From Saccharomycopsis crataegensis (lineage: Eukaryota > Ascomycota > Saccharomycetes > Ascoideales > Saccharomycopsidaceae): DNA of 64,000 nucleotides. Location of the stretch: positions 2,046,001 through 2,110,000 of the forward strand of contig NW_027043829.1 of NCBI RefSeq assembly GCF_037102585.1, given 5' to 3'. Position numbers and translations under genes: made by a program. Positions 29,185 through 39,122 of this stretch are shown here, piece by piece. Each line of letters starts with the position of its first letter. Position 1 is the stretch's first letter. Below the pieces are notes generated by a model that worked only from the letters and a program-made list of their open reading frames with translations, had not been told where the DNA came from and made no database searches.

Positions 29185-30238
29185 TTCTCAATTATTAATT
29201 AGAACATGAATTGCTATAACTGAGCAATAAAAAATTCTATAGATACAAAATAAACCGGTTGGAAGAGCATGTTTCTATTTATTTTTTTCCAAATATATAT
29301 ATATCAATTTAAAAAAACAGTGAATCATGTTGAACGAAGATTGCCTCATTTTTTGAAAATTGACACCCCAAACCAGTCCAATAACCATACATGTATATAA
29401 CAAGAGTTCCAAGCTGTTGTTTCTAGTCTTTTTTCTATGATAGCTTCAAATTCAGATGAATTATCACTATGTCCAGACAATCCGCACATAACTTTTTGCT
29501 GTTTTCATCAAATTGGCTATTATTATTGCTAATTTCCTACTTTAGTGCCAAAATGGTACAAGTTTGAATTTTTATTTCTCCGGATGTCCTCACTCCATCT
29601 GGAACCATCTTCAACCACCCTCATGCCAGTAATCTATGTAATAATTGCGACAATCCTTTTTTTATTTATTTACATATTTCGGAATATGCATCGTCATGAA
29701 TCTCCGATCAGATAAAATGCCCAGGGACCAACTTTTGACAATTGTTTCAGTAATACCCTCGAATGCCAATTAAAAACCAAGCTTACCAATGTATTCACCT
29801 CCCATACATTGAACCACAAGGCAGAAATTAACATACACCCTCCAAAAAACACCAAAAAAAAAAAAGATGATTGTTAGCGAGAAAGTTGATGCCTGCAGCC
29901 TTCACCGGAAAAATACACAGAGTGTTCTATTCTTCTGCCAATCATCCAGGGGCAAGCCCAATGCGATTTGCGGCCGATTTTTATTCCATCACATGAATTT
30001 TTAGAAATATGATGAAAATTGTAACTAATGTAAGTTAATTCAAGAACAGCTTTATGTTTCTAAATAGAATGTAAATCGAATACTTTTAGCAGCTCTGGTT
30101 GCCGCGAAGGGTGTTTGTTGATCAATAGCGGTTGCAAGTGCTGTTATGAGCGTTTGCCCATGGAGTGAAATGAGAAATTTCAAACCATCTATGTGCACAT
30201 GGGCTTTCCAAATAGCCAAAGAAAGCTCAATAATCATT
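29185..30238. other. Divergent spacer, adhesin fossil and RTF2
   Basis: This 1.05 kb contains the former adhesin promoter and the RTF2 promoter. A minus-strand 61-codon frame (30052-30237) that starts one base from the RTF2 ATG has no recognisable motif and is not called. Confidence 0.5.
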
Positions 30239-31264
30239 ATGGGTGTAAGTTAAAGGTTTCAATTAACAATAATTCAAATCATGATGTTTTCTCTGGGGAT
30301 TCTTATTAACCTTGCTGAACTATAGAATGATGGTGGTACAACTATTAAGCGTTCAGATCTTGTGAAAACAATATCAACCAAGACGTCTGAAGCGTCTTAT
30401 TTGTTAGCACAACACACCGCGATTTCAAGACTACAGCATTGTAGTCTTACTGGAGCAGTATTGAGTAGACCTATAGTATCTGACTATCATGGGAGGATGT
30501 TCAACAAGCAGGCGGTCGTGGAAAAATTATTAGCCAATGCTACAGGGGCCGACGACAACATCTTTGAGTTCAGCTCACTCGGTGATTTTGTCGAGCTACG
30601 ATTGACTCTGGTATCAGAAACAGTCTCTCAAAACCCAGCTACATCCAACAATCACCGTGGCACCAATAATGACGAATCTAATGGGAAATACATATGCCCG
30701 TTAACTGGCGACATTTTAGGTAGTGATTCTGCTAGAAGGAGAAACATAAACTTCCTTTACTTTGCAGAGTGCGGATGCGTATTGAGTGATGAAGTAATTA
30801 GACTAGGATTAGTAAAGCTTGAGAAGCAAAAAGATGATGTATTCAATTACGAAATCTTTGATGGCGAAGATGATAATGAGAAACTAGAGAAATTAAGAAA
30901 AGAAGCCAGAAATATTATAGATAAGCAATCGAGTAAAGAAGGAGAGTTAGCAAAAGATGAAGTCGGTGGTGCAGATGCAGAGAATGGAAAAGAAAACGAT
31001 GCTAACGAAGTCAATAAATGCCCAAACTGCAACACCAAAATCTCTTTGTTCAATTTGATTTATATTTGCCCGCCTGAGAATAGTGCTGAATCAGAAAAAC
31101 AAACGAGGCGGAACAGCTGGTTGAAGAGACTTGGAGTTTCACACAGTTTGAAATTAGTGAAGAAAAAGAAAAAGAAAAAGATTCAGGATAAGAAGCGTAT
31201 AAGAGATGGTGGTAAAGACATAAACAAAGGAGCAAAGAAAGTGAAAAAATCTTCAAATGCTTGA
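30239..31264 (+). CDS. RTF2: Rtf2 homologue, divergent-RING replication fork protein (one intron)
   Basis: Rtf2 stabilises paused replication forks in fission yeast and is removed at stalled forks in humans; S. cerevisiae appears to lack it. Exon 1 is ATGGGT (30239-30244). The intron, 30245-30325, is GTAAGT...TATTAAC (30304-30310)...TATAG. Exon 2 starts AAT GAT GGT GGT, so the joined start reads MGNDGGTTIKRSDLVKT, the family signature. Next come WTHCSLTG-like RLQHCSLTGAVLSRPIVSDY and GRMFNKQAVVEKLL, then a RING-like pair of Cys clusters (KYICPLTGDI, FAECGCVLSDEVI, NKCPNCNTKISLFNLIYICP). The C-terminus is basic (KKKKKKKIQDKKRIRDGG) and probably nuclear-targeting. Total 314 aa. Without the intron the frame has no ATG at its head. 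Confidence 0.9.
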
Positions 31265-32425
31265 TGAATGAAAGGAACCCTCAATTGAAAAAAACAAAAA
31301 ACCAAAGATGAGTAGTAGTGGAGAGATGACCGAATTTTCTTTATATTTGAACTTGTTGGTAACATTTTTATTGCTCGTTTGCTTTAACAAAAACTATGAA
31401 TTATTCGAATGCCTACACTTCTTATTGACATGAAATAAGAACGTTGTGGTTTTTATTCTCATGAGAAATAACTATCACTCAACACCGATCAGAGCTATTG
31501 CTTTTTGGTCGCATACTATTTATTTTATTTCATTTACATTGAAATTCAAAGTTTAAAAGGATTTTTGAAATCCTTTGTTTTTATGTGTCGTAATTTTTCC
31601 TGGACCCTGATGCTCCTGTCATTCGATATTTTCAAGACTTAGATCTCTGAAATGCGGGGGTTGGGAAGAAATCCACTGCCCAATTGAAAAGACTTTTTTT
31701 TTTTTTTTTATGATTGTTAATTTATATATCGTAGTGGAAAAATTTTTCATAGCATTAACTCCCCATTTGCATTACTTGGCTTGTAAATTGTAAACAAATC
31801 GAGAAGTATGACCGGTTTCAGCAATTTTTTGGTCCAATGTGTCTGAGAGATAGATCTGCTGCGTTAAGATTTGTGACAAATGGAAACCTTATGTGATCAT
31901 CAATTAAAAAAAAAAAATTTAAGGAAGAATAATAATAATAATAGTGAAGAAGCGTAAATATTAAAGCGTAAAGTAGTTAACAATAGTAACTGAAACCAAC
32001 ATAATGCAAGTAGCTGTATTAAGCTCCATATGACGGGGAGATCAATGTATAAGAGATTGTAAAAACAAGTTGAACAATACAAGGGCACAATTTCTTCATT
32101 TTTCATTTATTTTATACATATACATATATATATGTATGTATTGTAAAAGCCTTAAAGCCGCGGTAGGGGGGTATAATATAATGATAATAAGGTCCGGTGA
32201 TTGGTATAATATAATTGGGCTGCCCAGGATAGAGTGGGAGACTTTTTGCGAATTGAAAAAATGTTTGAGCGTCGTTCGTAGTCGGTTGAACTTTTTTTTT
32301 TTTTTTCAAACATCCCAAATAATAAAAATGAAGTGAAAAGAAGAAATAAAGACCAATGAAATAATTAATATAAACAATAATAGATGAGCCTGTCTAGGAG
32401 GGCTGTAAATGTCTGTCTGTTTTGT
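31265..32425. other. Spacer right of RTF2
   Basis: This 1.16 kb is AT-rich with several long A/T runs. I see no ORF with coding character and no RNA gene. Confidence 0.5.
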
Positions 32426-32623
32426 TCAAAATATGTGAAATCCATGTCCCTGAATACATACATCACAGACAGTGTGGCCGGTATTTGGACAACACATTTT
32501 CAGGTACAAATAATCAGCCAAGTCTGGATCAGCCAAATCAAAGTCTTCAGGCAACCCGACTTTCAAGCAATGATCCTGTAAACAACAACAGCAATGGAAA
32601 CAGACCTCTTTGAGAATGAGCAT
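32426..32623 (-). CDS. Small cysteine-rich ORF, unknown
   Basis: The frame encodes 65 aa from an ATG in good context (CAAAATG). Ten Cys occur in two clusters: CFHCCCCLQDHC near the N-terminus and MCCPNTGHTVCDVC near the C-terminus, separated by an acidic, Leu/Asp-rich stretch (GLPEDFDLADPDLADYLYLK). The clusters could bind metal or be palmitoylated. A possible TATAAATAG lies about 150 bp upstream near 32775. A 3' splice-site-like TTGTTTACAG sits inside codons 14-17, so the true first exon could lie further upstream. I do not recognise the family, and a chance ORF is possible, though the composition is unlike the surrounding spacer. Confidence 0.4.
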   Translation of the reverse strand: MLILKEVCFHCCCCLQDHCLKVGLPEDFDLADPDLADYLYLKMCCPNTGHTVCDVCIQGHGFHIF

Positions 32624-34023
32624 TTTGGGGGGTATATAGTTGAGATGGACAAAGAAGATGTGTGTGTCAAATAATTGTATGTGAGATGGTACTTATTTTG
32701 GGGAATATTTGAAAACCCAAATGACCCAAGCTTGTGAAAATTTTGAAAGTTGGATTCTTTTTGTTACTATTTATACTAAGATCCATAATCAACGTCCAAG
32801 TGACAAAAGTCACAGAAACTATAATAATGACGATAGTGGTAATAATGAAAAAAAAAAAAAAAAAATAAAAAAAAAAAAAAAAGCAGTGACAATAATAGTA
32901 AAATTAACCTTGCGTTAATTAAATTAAATCCCCTTTTAAGATTTTTGCTGTTTGCACTGATCCAATTATAACAAAGTAAGCAGTTTTTCCTCAATATTTT
33001 AGACTTGGGTTGTTTCATATATTTCAACAAAGCGAGTGCCATAAGCTAACTGCGCCAACAATAACATGACTTTTACGTCTTCTTTTTTTTTTTTGAGCAC
33101 GTAGTTGAAGAGCAGTTAGAAGAACAATGTCCCCAAAGGCAAGTACACGCCACTACAAGATAATAATTGATGGTCGGATCATTATTGATTGCCACAGTTC
33201 AAGGATCGGTGGGGATCTCGATTGCTCTTACTATTAACAATGTGGACGACGCACATGTCTTTATTTGCACGCTGTTCCAAGAAGACGCACTGATTCTGAT
33301 TTTGGCCTTAAAAGATTTATTTTGTTTCAGGGGGCTGGTAAGAGGGTTCACATATTGGATTATTGTGCCTGTTGCGGAGATCGCAAATGAAAAATTTGAC
33401 ACCGAACAGCCAAATCAGAGAACGAGTTTATCCAATCAAACAGGCGTTGTTTGGCGGAGAACCACAAAAAAGGGAAATTGAAAAATAAATTGAGACAAGC
33501 TTGGTGGATACAGAATCTCCGTAACTGATACGTCACACGCAGCACCTACGCCTTTGGCTGCTGTTAATCAGATAAATACCTTAGAGTAGACATAGAGAAA
33601 AGCAGGAGGGGGGGAATACCAGAAAAAAAAAAAAGAAAAGAAGAAGCTTTACTACGCAAATAATCACGATGATGACGATAATAACAGTCACAGCAGCAAG
33701 AATAACAGGAAGTAGCACAAAAACCCTTTGATGATCGGCATCCCATAGAAGCCCCGTAAAGCAGGGATCATTAGCTCATTTTTTACAGCGGTGGATAATT
33801 TTTTTTTTTTTTTTGCACTCAATACGCTTTTTTTACAAGCAATAAGACACAGTCAAGGATTCTGATTATTAAAAGCATAGATAACACAAAAACCACTTTT
33901 ATAGTTAGAGCAGGATAACAATTAAATGCCTGATGCTCACTGGCGCATCCCTAATTAAGGAACAAGGACATCTGCGGAGTCTCCTACTTGGAAAAAAGTC
34001 CTCAGAGAAAGTGATCACAGATC
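32624..34023. other. Spacer with A/T homopolymers, no called gene
   Basis: This 1.4 kb includes adjoining A runs at about 32848-32882. A 104-codon plus-strand frame at 33167-33481 is open but has no motif. Text near 33540-33770 is purine-rich. Nothing else is supportable. Confidence 0.45.
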
Positions 34024-37000
34024 TCACAGATCTCTTCCAACATATAAAACCTCCAAGAAAGCCCTGTCAATGTCTTTATCAAAAGCTTGGGACACAATTT
34101 TGCAAGCGGCAAAATCAACTGGTCTGAAGCCTTTGCCCTTAATGACCTGTACCAAAGAACCTGGGCTCAATTTTTTATCGTTCACGTTAACACAGTAAAC
34201 TTCAATACAGTTCACCCCCAATACTAGCAAGTATCCGTTTTGATACCAGGAAGCTCGTCCATAGGTCCCGAACTCCAAGAACTTATCTCGGGATAAACTC
34301 CCCCGCGAATTACAAAAAAGTGCCACCCGACTGAAAGCAACCAAGGTTTCTTCAGATGAAAGCTTGAAAATCCCAATAGGTCGCGAAGTACTTAGTTTTC
34401 TGGCAGATTCAAGTAATCCCGTGTCCACCAATGTCGAAGACCTGCGATCAACAGCAGCTAAAAGGTTATCGGAGCTAGGGAAGTATTTGATTTCAATTGT
34501 GCTTACTTCATCCTCTGGTACCGCACATGTAGCGAAACCTTTCTCAGCAACTGGAAAGAAGACATTATTCTCCAATGAGCTGCAATTCACGTAGCTATTC
34601 ATCAAAACTCCTTTAATTTTATAATTCTTTTTTGGTAAAACTGTTACCGATCTGTCATTAGAAACCTGGTAAAGTTGGAGCCTGACACAAGAGCTAGTAC
34701 AAATGAAACAGGCTAAAGATTCATTGGGAGTACTAGCAGTAGTATGTTTAGTATGCAAAATTGATATCCCAACGATATCTCCATACCATTTATTCAAAAC
34801 TTTAACTGCAGGGACTCCGTTAAGCAGAAATCGTGGTTTGTGTTCCATAACTTCACAGAGATCAGAAAGTTTTACACAAACTAACTCCTTTTTGGAAAGA
34901 ACAAGCAAAGTCTCTGATAATATCATGACTCCAATATAGACTAATCCGCTAACATTCAAAACTTTTACCCATTTCTTAGTACCCATTTTACACATGCTAA
35001 CACCACTTTTCTTTCCCACGACATAATACCGCCTGCCTTGGAAAGTTATAGTTAAAGAACAAATAATCGTATCGATCAACAAAGGATTTTCTTTTGTGTG
35101 AGATCTTCTCTTCGGAAAAAATTGCAACACATCACTACCATAAATTTGATCATCGTTTTTCCCCATATTTTGATGATCAAAATTTTCATTAATAAAAATC
35201 TGCTTTAGCTTGAAGACCTTATGGTCAAACAACAGCTTGGAGAACTTTTCACGATGTTCATTGATAGCATTTATAACTGATCCCTGATAATCATGGAAGA
35301 AAAACCTTGTACTATCGCCCACACTTTTCACCTTGATTGTGGAACCACTAGTTTTGCGGCCTCTGAACCCATAGTTGGCAATTTGTGAATCCTCCTTTGC
35401 ATAAATATAGTATGATGGAATAGGGTTAGCAATAACAGTGTATTTATTCTTTTTCAAGTCACGGATACAAAACAACACTGTGGAATTAAACAAAAGAATG
35501 AAAAGGTTTGTGTTTTCAATGGTATGGCTTCTGATTTGTGATTCAAATACCATCGATTTGTCCAACCTGCACGGAATAATGTTGTGGGTTCTAAAATCAA
35601 GTTTTTCAATATATTCCTCAGTGTCAATGGTTGCTTTATACTGGTCTAATTGAAGAAGTAGACGTTTGATGGTATCAGAAACTACACGCATTCCCATTAG
35701 TGCTTCTGATTGTGGGGTATTGTGTCTATCCAAAAAAATTGTCAATCTGTCAAAGATGTTTTTCAATTCCACCAAATCGAATAATAAGCAATCAAAATAC
35801 ATCGAAAACTTCCCCAGATATTCGCTCTTTTGTTTACCTACCCATTTATAGATTCTGGATTTTGAAATTGCAGAAGTATCCGCGCCAGATAGAGCTTGCA
35901 GAGATCGATCTTTTGCAAAATCTAGAAAAATTGCTAATCGACACTTGTGTTTCCAATCTCTCATGTAGAGCTCCTCAGAGTGTTGTAGCCACTGTAAAAG
36001 TATTTTCCAAAAATCCTTGGTAATATATCTCCCCTGATTACTCAACACTTTCCGAAGAGGCTCTATAAGATATTTTTGTTTAATCTCGACAATCTTTTGC
36101 AATCCTCCAAATGCCAGTTCAAAAAATTCATTTTTACTCATTGGGGATGCTAAATCATCTTTTTCTGCCTTGAACTTCCCACCTACTAATTCAATAAACG
36201 CTTTGGCATTGAAGTAATTTCGATTCGCGGTAGTTATTATTTCAAAGATCATAAATTGACATAGATCTTTGTCCTTCAAGGACGAAGCTTCTTGTGGGTT
36301 TATATTCCAATAGTTATGCCAACTGCATTTCACTGGATAAGGATTCCGCTCTTTTATATCATTCTCGTGGGCATGTCTCTCACAAAATTGGCAAAACACA
36401 TCATAACAACTATATGGTACTTTGACTTGCAAATGGTTATAGTGTGTAGAATAACAGGTCGATAATTGAGGTATTACCCCCGAGATGCTGGCCTCATTGT
36501 CTATATAGTACTGATCATCGAAGGCCTCCATAAAGCAATCGTTCTGCTTAAATTCATCAATTATCAATGTCACGATATCAAATATCACATCTTCATCCAT
36601 ATAGCCATAATGAAACTTGATGAGTCCTTTCAAACAGTCTCTTATCATGTATTCATCCAATAAGGTAAGTTGCAACTTTTCGGGTAGTTTCGACACCCAT
36701 TGGAAGACTTTTGAAAGCGACCAAAGTTCGTGACATTCTAAAAATACTTCTTGGCCTAATACCCTAGCGCCTCCAACGGTCGCGATATTATCATTATTAT
36801 CATTATTATCCTTATTATTTCCATTATTTTCGGTGCTAGTGAAGTTATCAGAGCCCATAAGTTTATTATTCGAAAGTATTGTTTGAAATAAACGATGATC
36901 TTTGGTTTGTCGTCTAATACTACCTCTAATTGATAACCGATGATATAGTTTTGCTTGGTATTCCGGATCATCTTCATCCTCGACTTCTTCTTGAAACTCT

Positions 37001-37266
37001 TCTAAGTCATCACATACAGTAATATTACCATATTCGTCATCCGCAATATCCACTGCTCGTGAATTTTGCGAAATATACTCCGTCAATTGATCTGGATCAA
37101 ATACTATAGCTGGGGGCATCCATATTTCAGTATTGTTGGTATTTTGACGAAAAGACAATTCCATCAGTAGGCGATTATCATTTCTGAACCTTGTAACATT
37201 ATTGGATAACATTAATTCTGTAGAATTTGTTGGTGATACACTCATTGCGGTAAAAGCTAGCTTCAA
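34024..37266 (-). CDS. Second Rho guanine nucleotide exchange factor (Rom/Tus1 type, DH-PH-CNH)
   Basis: The product is 1080 aa, or 1073 from Met8. The layout is that of Rom2/Tus1. The N-terminal third includes a DEP-like stretch (ELWSLSKVFQWVSKLPEKLQ, LLDEYMIRDCLKGLIKFHYG). A DH domain at about 325-540 contains KDKDLCQFMIFEIITTANRN, KQKYLIEPLRKVLSNQGRY and SEALMGMRVVSDTIKRLLLQ. A PH-like domain at about 560-720 has NLFILLFNSTVLFCIRDLKK and STRFFFHDYQGSVINAINEH. A CNH domain at about 740-1060 runs from LIDTIICSLTITFQGRRYYV to ASWYQNGYLLVLGVNCIEVY. Its DH domain is more diverged than that of the ROM2 gene in this window. It should act on Rho1 or a close relative at the cortex. The strong N-terminal divergence argues against a very recent duplicate. 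Assignment to TUS1 rather than another ROM paralogue is unsettled. Confidence 0.82.
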   Translation of the reverse strand: MKLAFTAMSVSPTNSTELMLSNNVTRFRNDNRLLMELSFRQNTNNTEIWMPPAIVFDPDQLTEYISQNSRAVDIADDEYGNITVCDDLEEFQEEVEDEDDPEYQAKLYHRLSIRGSIRRQTKDHRLFQTILSNNKLMGSDNFTSTENNGNNKDNNDNNDNIATVGGARVLGQEVFLECHELWSLSKVFQWVSKLPEKLQLTLLDEYMIRDCLKGLIKFHYGYMDEDVIFDIVTLIIDEFKQNDCFMEAFDDQYYIDNEASISGVIPQLSTCYSTHYNHLQVKVPYSCYDVFCQFCERHAHENDIKERNPYPVKCSWHNYWNINPQEASSLKDKDLCQFMIFEIITTANRNYFNAKAFIELVGGKFKAEKDDLASPMSKNEFFELAFGGLQKIVEIKQKYLIEPLRKVLSNQGRYITKDFWKILLQWLQHSEELYMRDWKHKCRLAIFLDFAKDRSLQALSGADTSAISKSRIYKWVGKQKSEYLGKFSMYFDCLLFDLVELKNIFDRLTIFLDRHNTPQSEALMGMRVVSDTIKRLLLQLDQYKATIDTEEYIEKLDFRTHNIIPCRLDKSMVFESQIRSHTIENTNLFILLFNSTVLFCIRDLKKNKYTVIANPIPSYYIYAKEDSQIANYGFRGRKTSGSTIKVKSVGDSTRFFFHDYQGSVINAINEHREKFSKLLFDHKVFKLKQIFINENFDHQNMGKNDDQIYGSDVLQFFPKRRSHTKENPLLIDTIICSLTITFQGRRYYVVGKKSGVSMCKMGTKKWVKVLNVSGLVYIGVMILSETLLVLSKKELVCVKLSDLCEVMEHKPRFLLNGVPAVKVLNKWYGDIVGISILHTKHTTASTPNESLACFICTSSCVRLQLYQVSNDRSVTVLPKKNYKIKGVLMNSYVNCSSLENNVFFPVAEKGFATCAVPEDEVSTIEIKYFPSSDNLLAAVDRRSSTLVDTGLLESARKLSTSRPIGIFKLSSEETLVAFSRVALFCNSRGSLSRDKFLEFGTYGRASWYQNGYLLVLGVNCIEVYCVNVNDKKLSPGSLVQVIKGKGFRPVDFAACKIVSQAFDKDIDRAFLEVLYVGRDL

Positions 37267-37597
37267 GTAACTACAAACTCCAATGGGGTGAGACCGAATC
37301 TTGGATACTTGATAGAAAAAAACAGAAAAAAATCAGACGGGTGAAACATGATCCAATGCTTTGGATCATATACCACAGACACGGATATTATAATATCCCA
37401 ACTTTACACACAAAAGTGTTTGAATTAGGAAACAGAAACTATAATACAAGCCTATAAACAAAGCTAAGAATGGTACACAATTTAAGAAAAGAAAAAAAAT
37501 ATTAATGTAGCGTCATACGATTTATAGAAGCAACGGCAACAAGGCGCGCCAAATTGGTAGAATTATCTAAGACCAAATCAATGCAAAGTATAATTGA
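37267..37597. other. Spacer between Rho-GEF gene and U2AF gene
   Basis: This 0.33 kb holds the Rho-GEF promoter and the U2AF 3' end. Nothing else is visible. Confidence 0.6.
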
Positions 37598-38179
37598 TTA
37601 GTGACGTCTTTTGTCAACCCATTTACCTTGACTCATCAAATACTTCGCTTGGCTAAGATATAAACCTTCAAACAACCCTTCGCTAGGTCTCTTTGAGTGC
37701 ATGAAATTACACATGTCCCCACGGTCACATTTCCCCATGAAATGTTGTTTACAAACACTTTGGTTGAAGTTTCTCACCGGACTCAACTCACAATAAACCG
37801 GCCGATCATTGTACCATCTAGTATTGAAATTCTGTAGGATCTTATCTGTCAGTGATTCTGTCGCAAATTTTATATAGACATTGCCGTTCAAATGATCATT
37901 AGCATTTTCACAAACCACAATATCCTCGACCTGTGCCCCCAAAAGCGAGCATTCTATGAAAAGGTCTTCATAAAACTTATTGAATAAATCATCTATCTGC
38001 TCCTTTTTAAGTTTTGATTTCAACGCGTCGTTTAGTTCTGGATTCTGATAAAGATTGGGGCACATAATGGTTTTAGAGGTTCTTGGTTTGATGTGTTTTC
38101 TAGAACATTTCTCACCGTGCCGACAAGCACCGATCTTCTCGTAAAATGTACAATTAACTTTGCTTCTATTATGTGACAT
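37598..38179 (-). CDS. U2AF small subunit (U2AF35-type splicing factor)
   Basis: The product is 193 aa. It recognises the AG of the 3' splice site together with the U2AF large subunit. It has the family order: N-terminal CCCH zinc finger (VNCTFYEKIGACRHGEKCSR KH), the atypical RRM or UHM (NPELNDALKSKLKKEQIDDL, FNKFYEDLFIECSLLGAQVE, NVYIKFATESLTDKILQNFN), and the second CCCH finger (VCKQHFMGKCDRGDMCNFMH). An Arg/Ser tail is lacking; the protein ends KWVDKRRH. The ATG at 38179 (MSHNRSKVNC) is chosen because the open frame upstream is Phe-rich noise. S. cerevisiae lacks this protein. It fits a yeast that uses 3' splice sites beyond the branch-point rule, and several introns are present in this window. 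Confidence 0.93.
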   Translation of the reverse strand: MSHNRSKVNCTFYEKIGACRHGEKCSRKHIKPRTSKTIMCPNLYQNPELNDALKSKLKKEQIDDLFNKFYEDLFIECSLLGAQVEDIVVCENANDHLNGNVYIKFATESLTDKILQNFNTRWYNDRPVYCELSPVRNFNQSVCKQHFMGKCDRGDMCNFMHSKRPSEGLFEGLYLSQAKYLMSQGKWVDKRRH

Positions 38180-39122
38180 GTTTATAATATATTTTTTTGT
38201 GTATATGGTATTCAAATGATAATAATAGGCGATACAAACAGTGTACTTTGATGTAGTGAAATTGATGGCTTTTTTGTCTAATAAAAAAAAAAAAAAAAAT
38301 TCGAAAAAATCTGGTGATGGCGGTGCGTTTAGTGTTTTGCCACTCTCAACATGGCGTTTTCTCAATATCAACCCTGAGAAGATTAGAATTTGAAAATGAT
38401 CTAAAGTGAATGAAAAGAAGTTTCGCTGAGGAATATCTTGAAGGAGTAAAAAAGAAAAAGAAAGAATTTGCAGTAATTGATCAAAAGACCTCGCAGAAAT
38501 TGATCAAAAGGGCACCATTGAAACTCCGTTGCCCTGTTGGTATAGATAGTTAACATCATCATGGACTTAAAGGGTACTAGCGAGAGTTCCACAGACAAAT
38601 AAACTTTTTAATTTCTTTCTGCAAATGATCTCTAGCTAAATGGCTTGTATCAAAAGAATACGATCGATATTATCTAATAGTTTCTATTGAAAAAAAGAAC
38701 TTTGAGAATTACACGAAAGGAAAAGATGAGGAACGAGCGAAAAAATAGAACATAATCTATAGTATATTATATATCATTACCTATAATACAAAGGGATGTC
38801 TCCCATAAAGCATGGCTATATGACGGTCGAGAAAAAGAAGAAGCCTATAGAAATTAGGGTTTGGGAAACTCCGCATAGCCGAATGGACTATGTAGATACC
38901 TTCCAAATCATAAAATATAATAAAATATTAATAGTAAAGAAACAAGAACGAGAAACGAGCAGAATTAAAGAAAGAACAATCAAAAATAAAACATGGGAAG
39001 GAACCCGGGAAAAGAGCCTTGGGGAAAACGCCAGTAACACAAAAATTTATGGGTATTCATTAGTCTTGCTGCTTCGTGGACTTATATGCGACGAAAGAAT
39101 TTGTTGATAATATAGGAAAATT
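38180..39122. other. Spacer between U2AF gene and Gcr1-domain gene
   Basis: This 0.94 kb has no supportable gene. A 103-codon plus-strand frame at 38796-39107 is Lys/Glu-rich with no motif. Confidence 0.5.

Noticed and set aside
30052-30237. Minus-strand 61-codon frame next to the RTF2 start
   Set aside because: Lies in the RTF2 promoter and leader, starts one base from its ATG, and has no motif.
33167-33481. 104-codon plus-strand frame
   Set aside because: No recognisable domain. The opposite strand is also partly open. Probably chance.
38180-38371. 64-residue upstream extension of the U2AF small subunit
   Set aside because: Phe-rich and Tyr-rich sequence over an A/T run. The CCCH finger protein starts naturally at MSHNRSK (38179).
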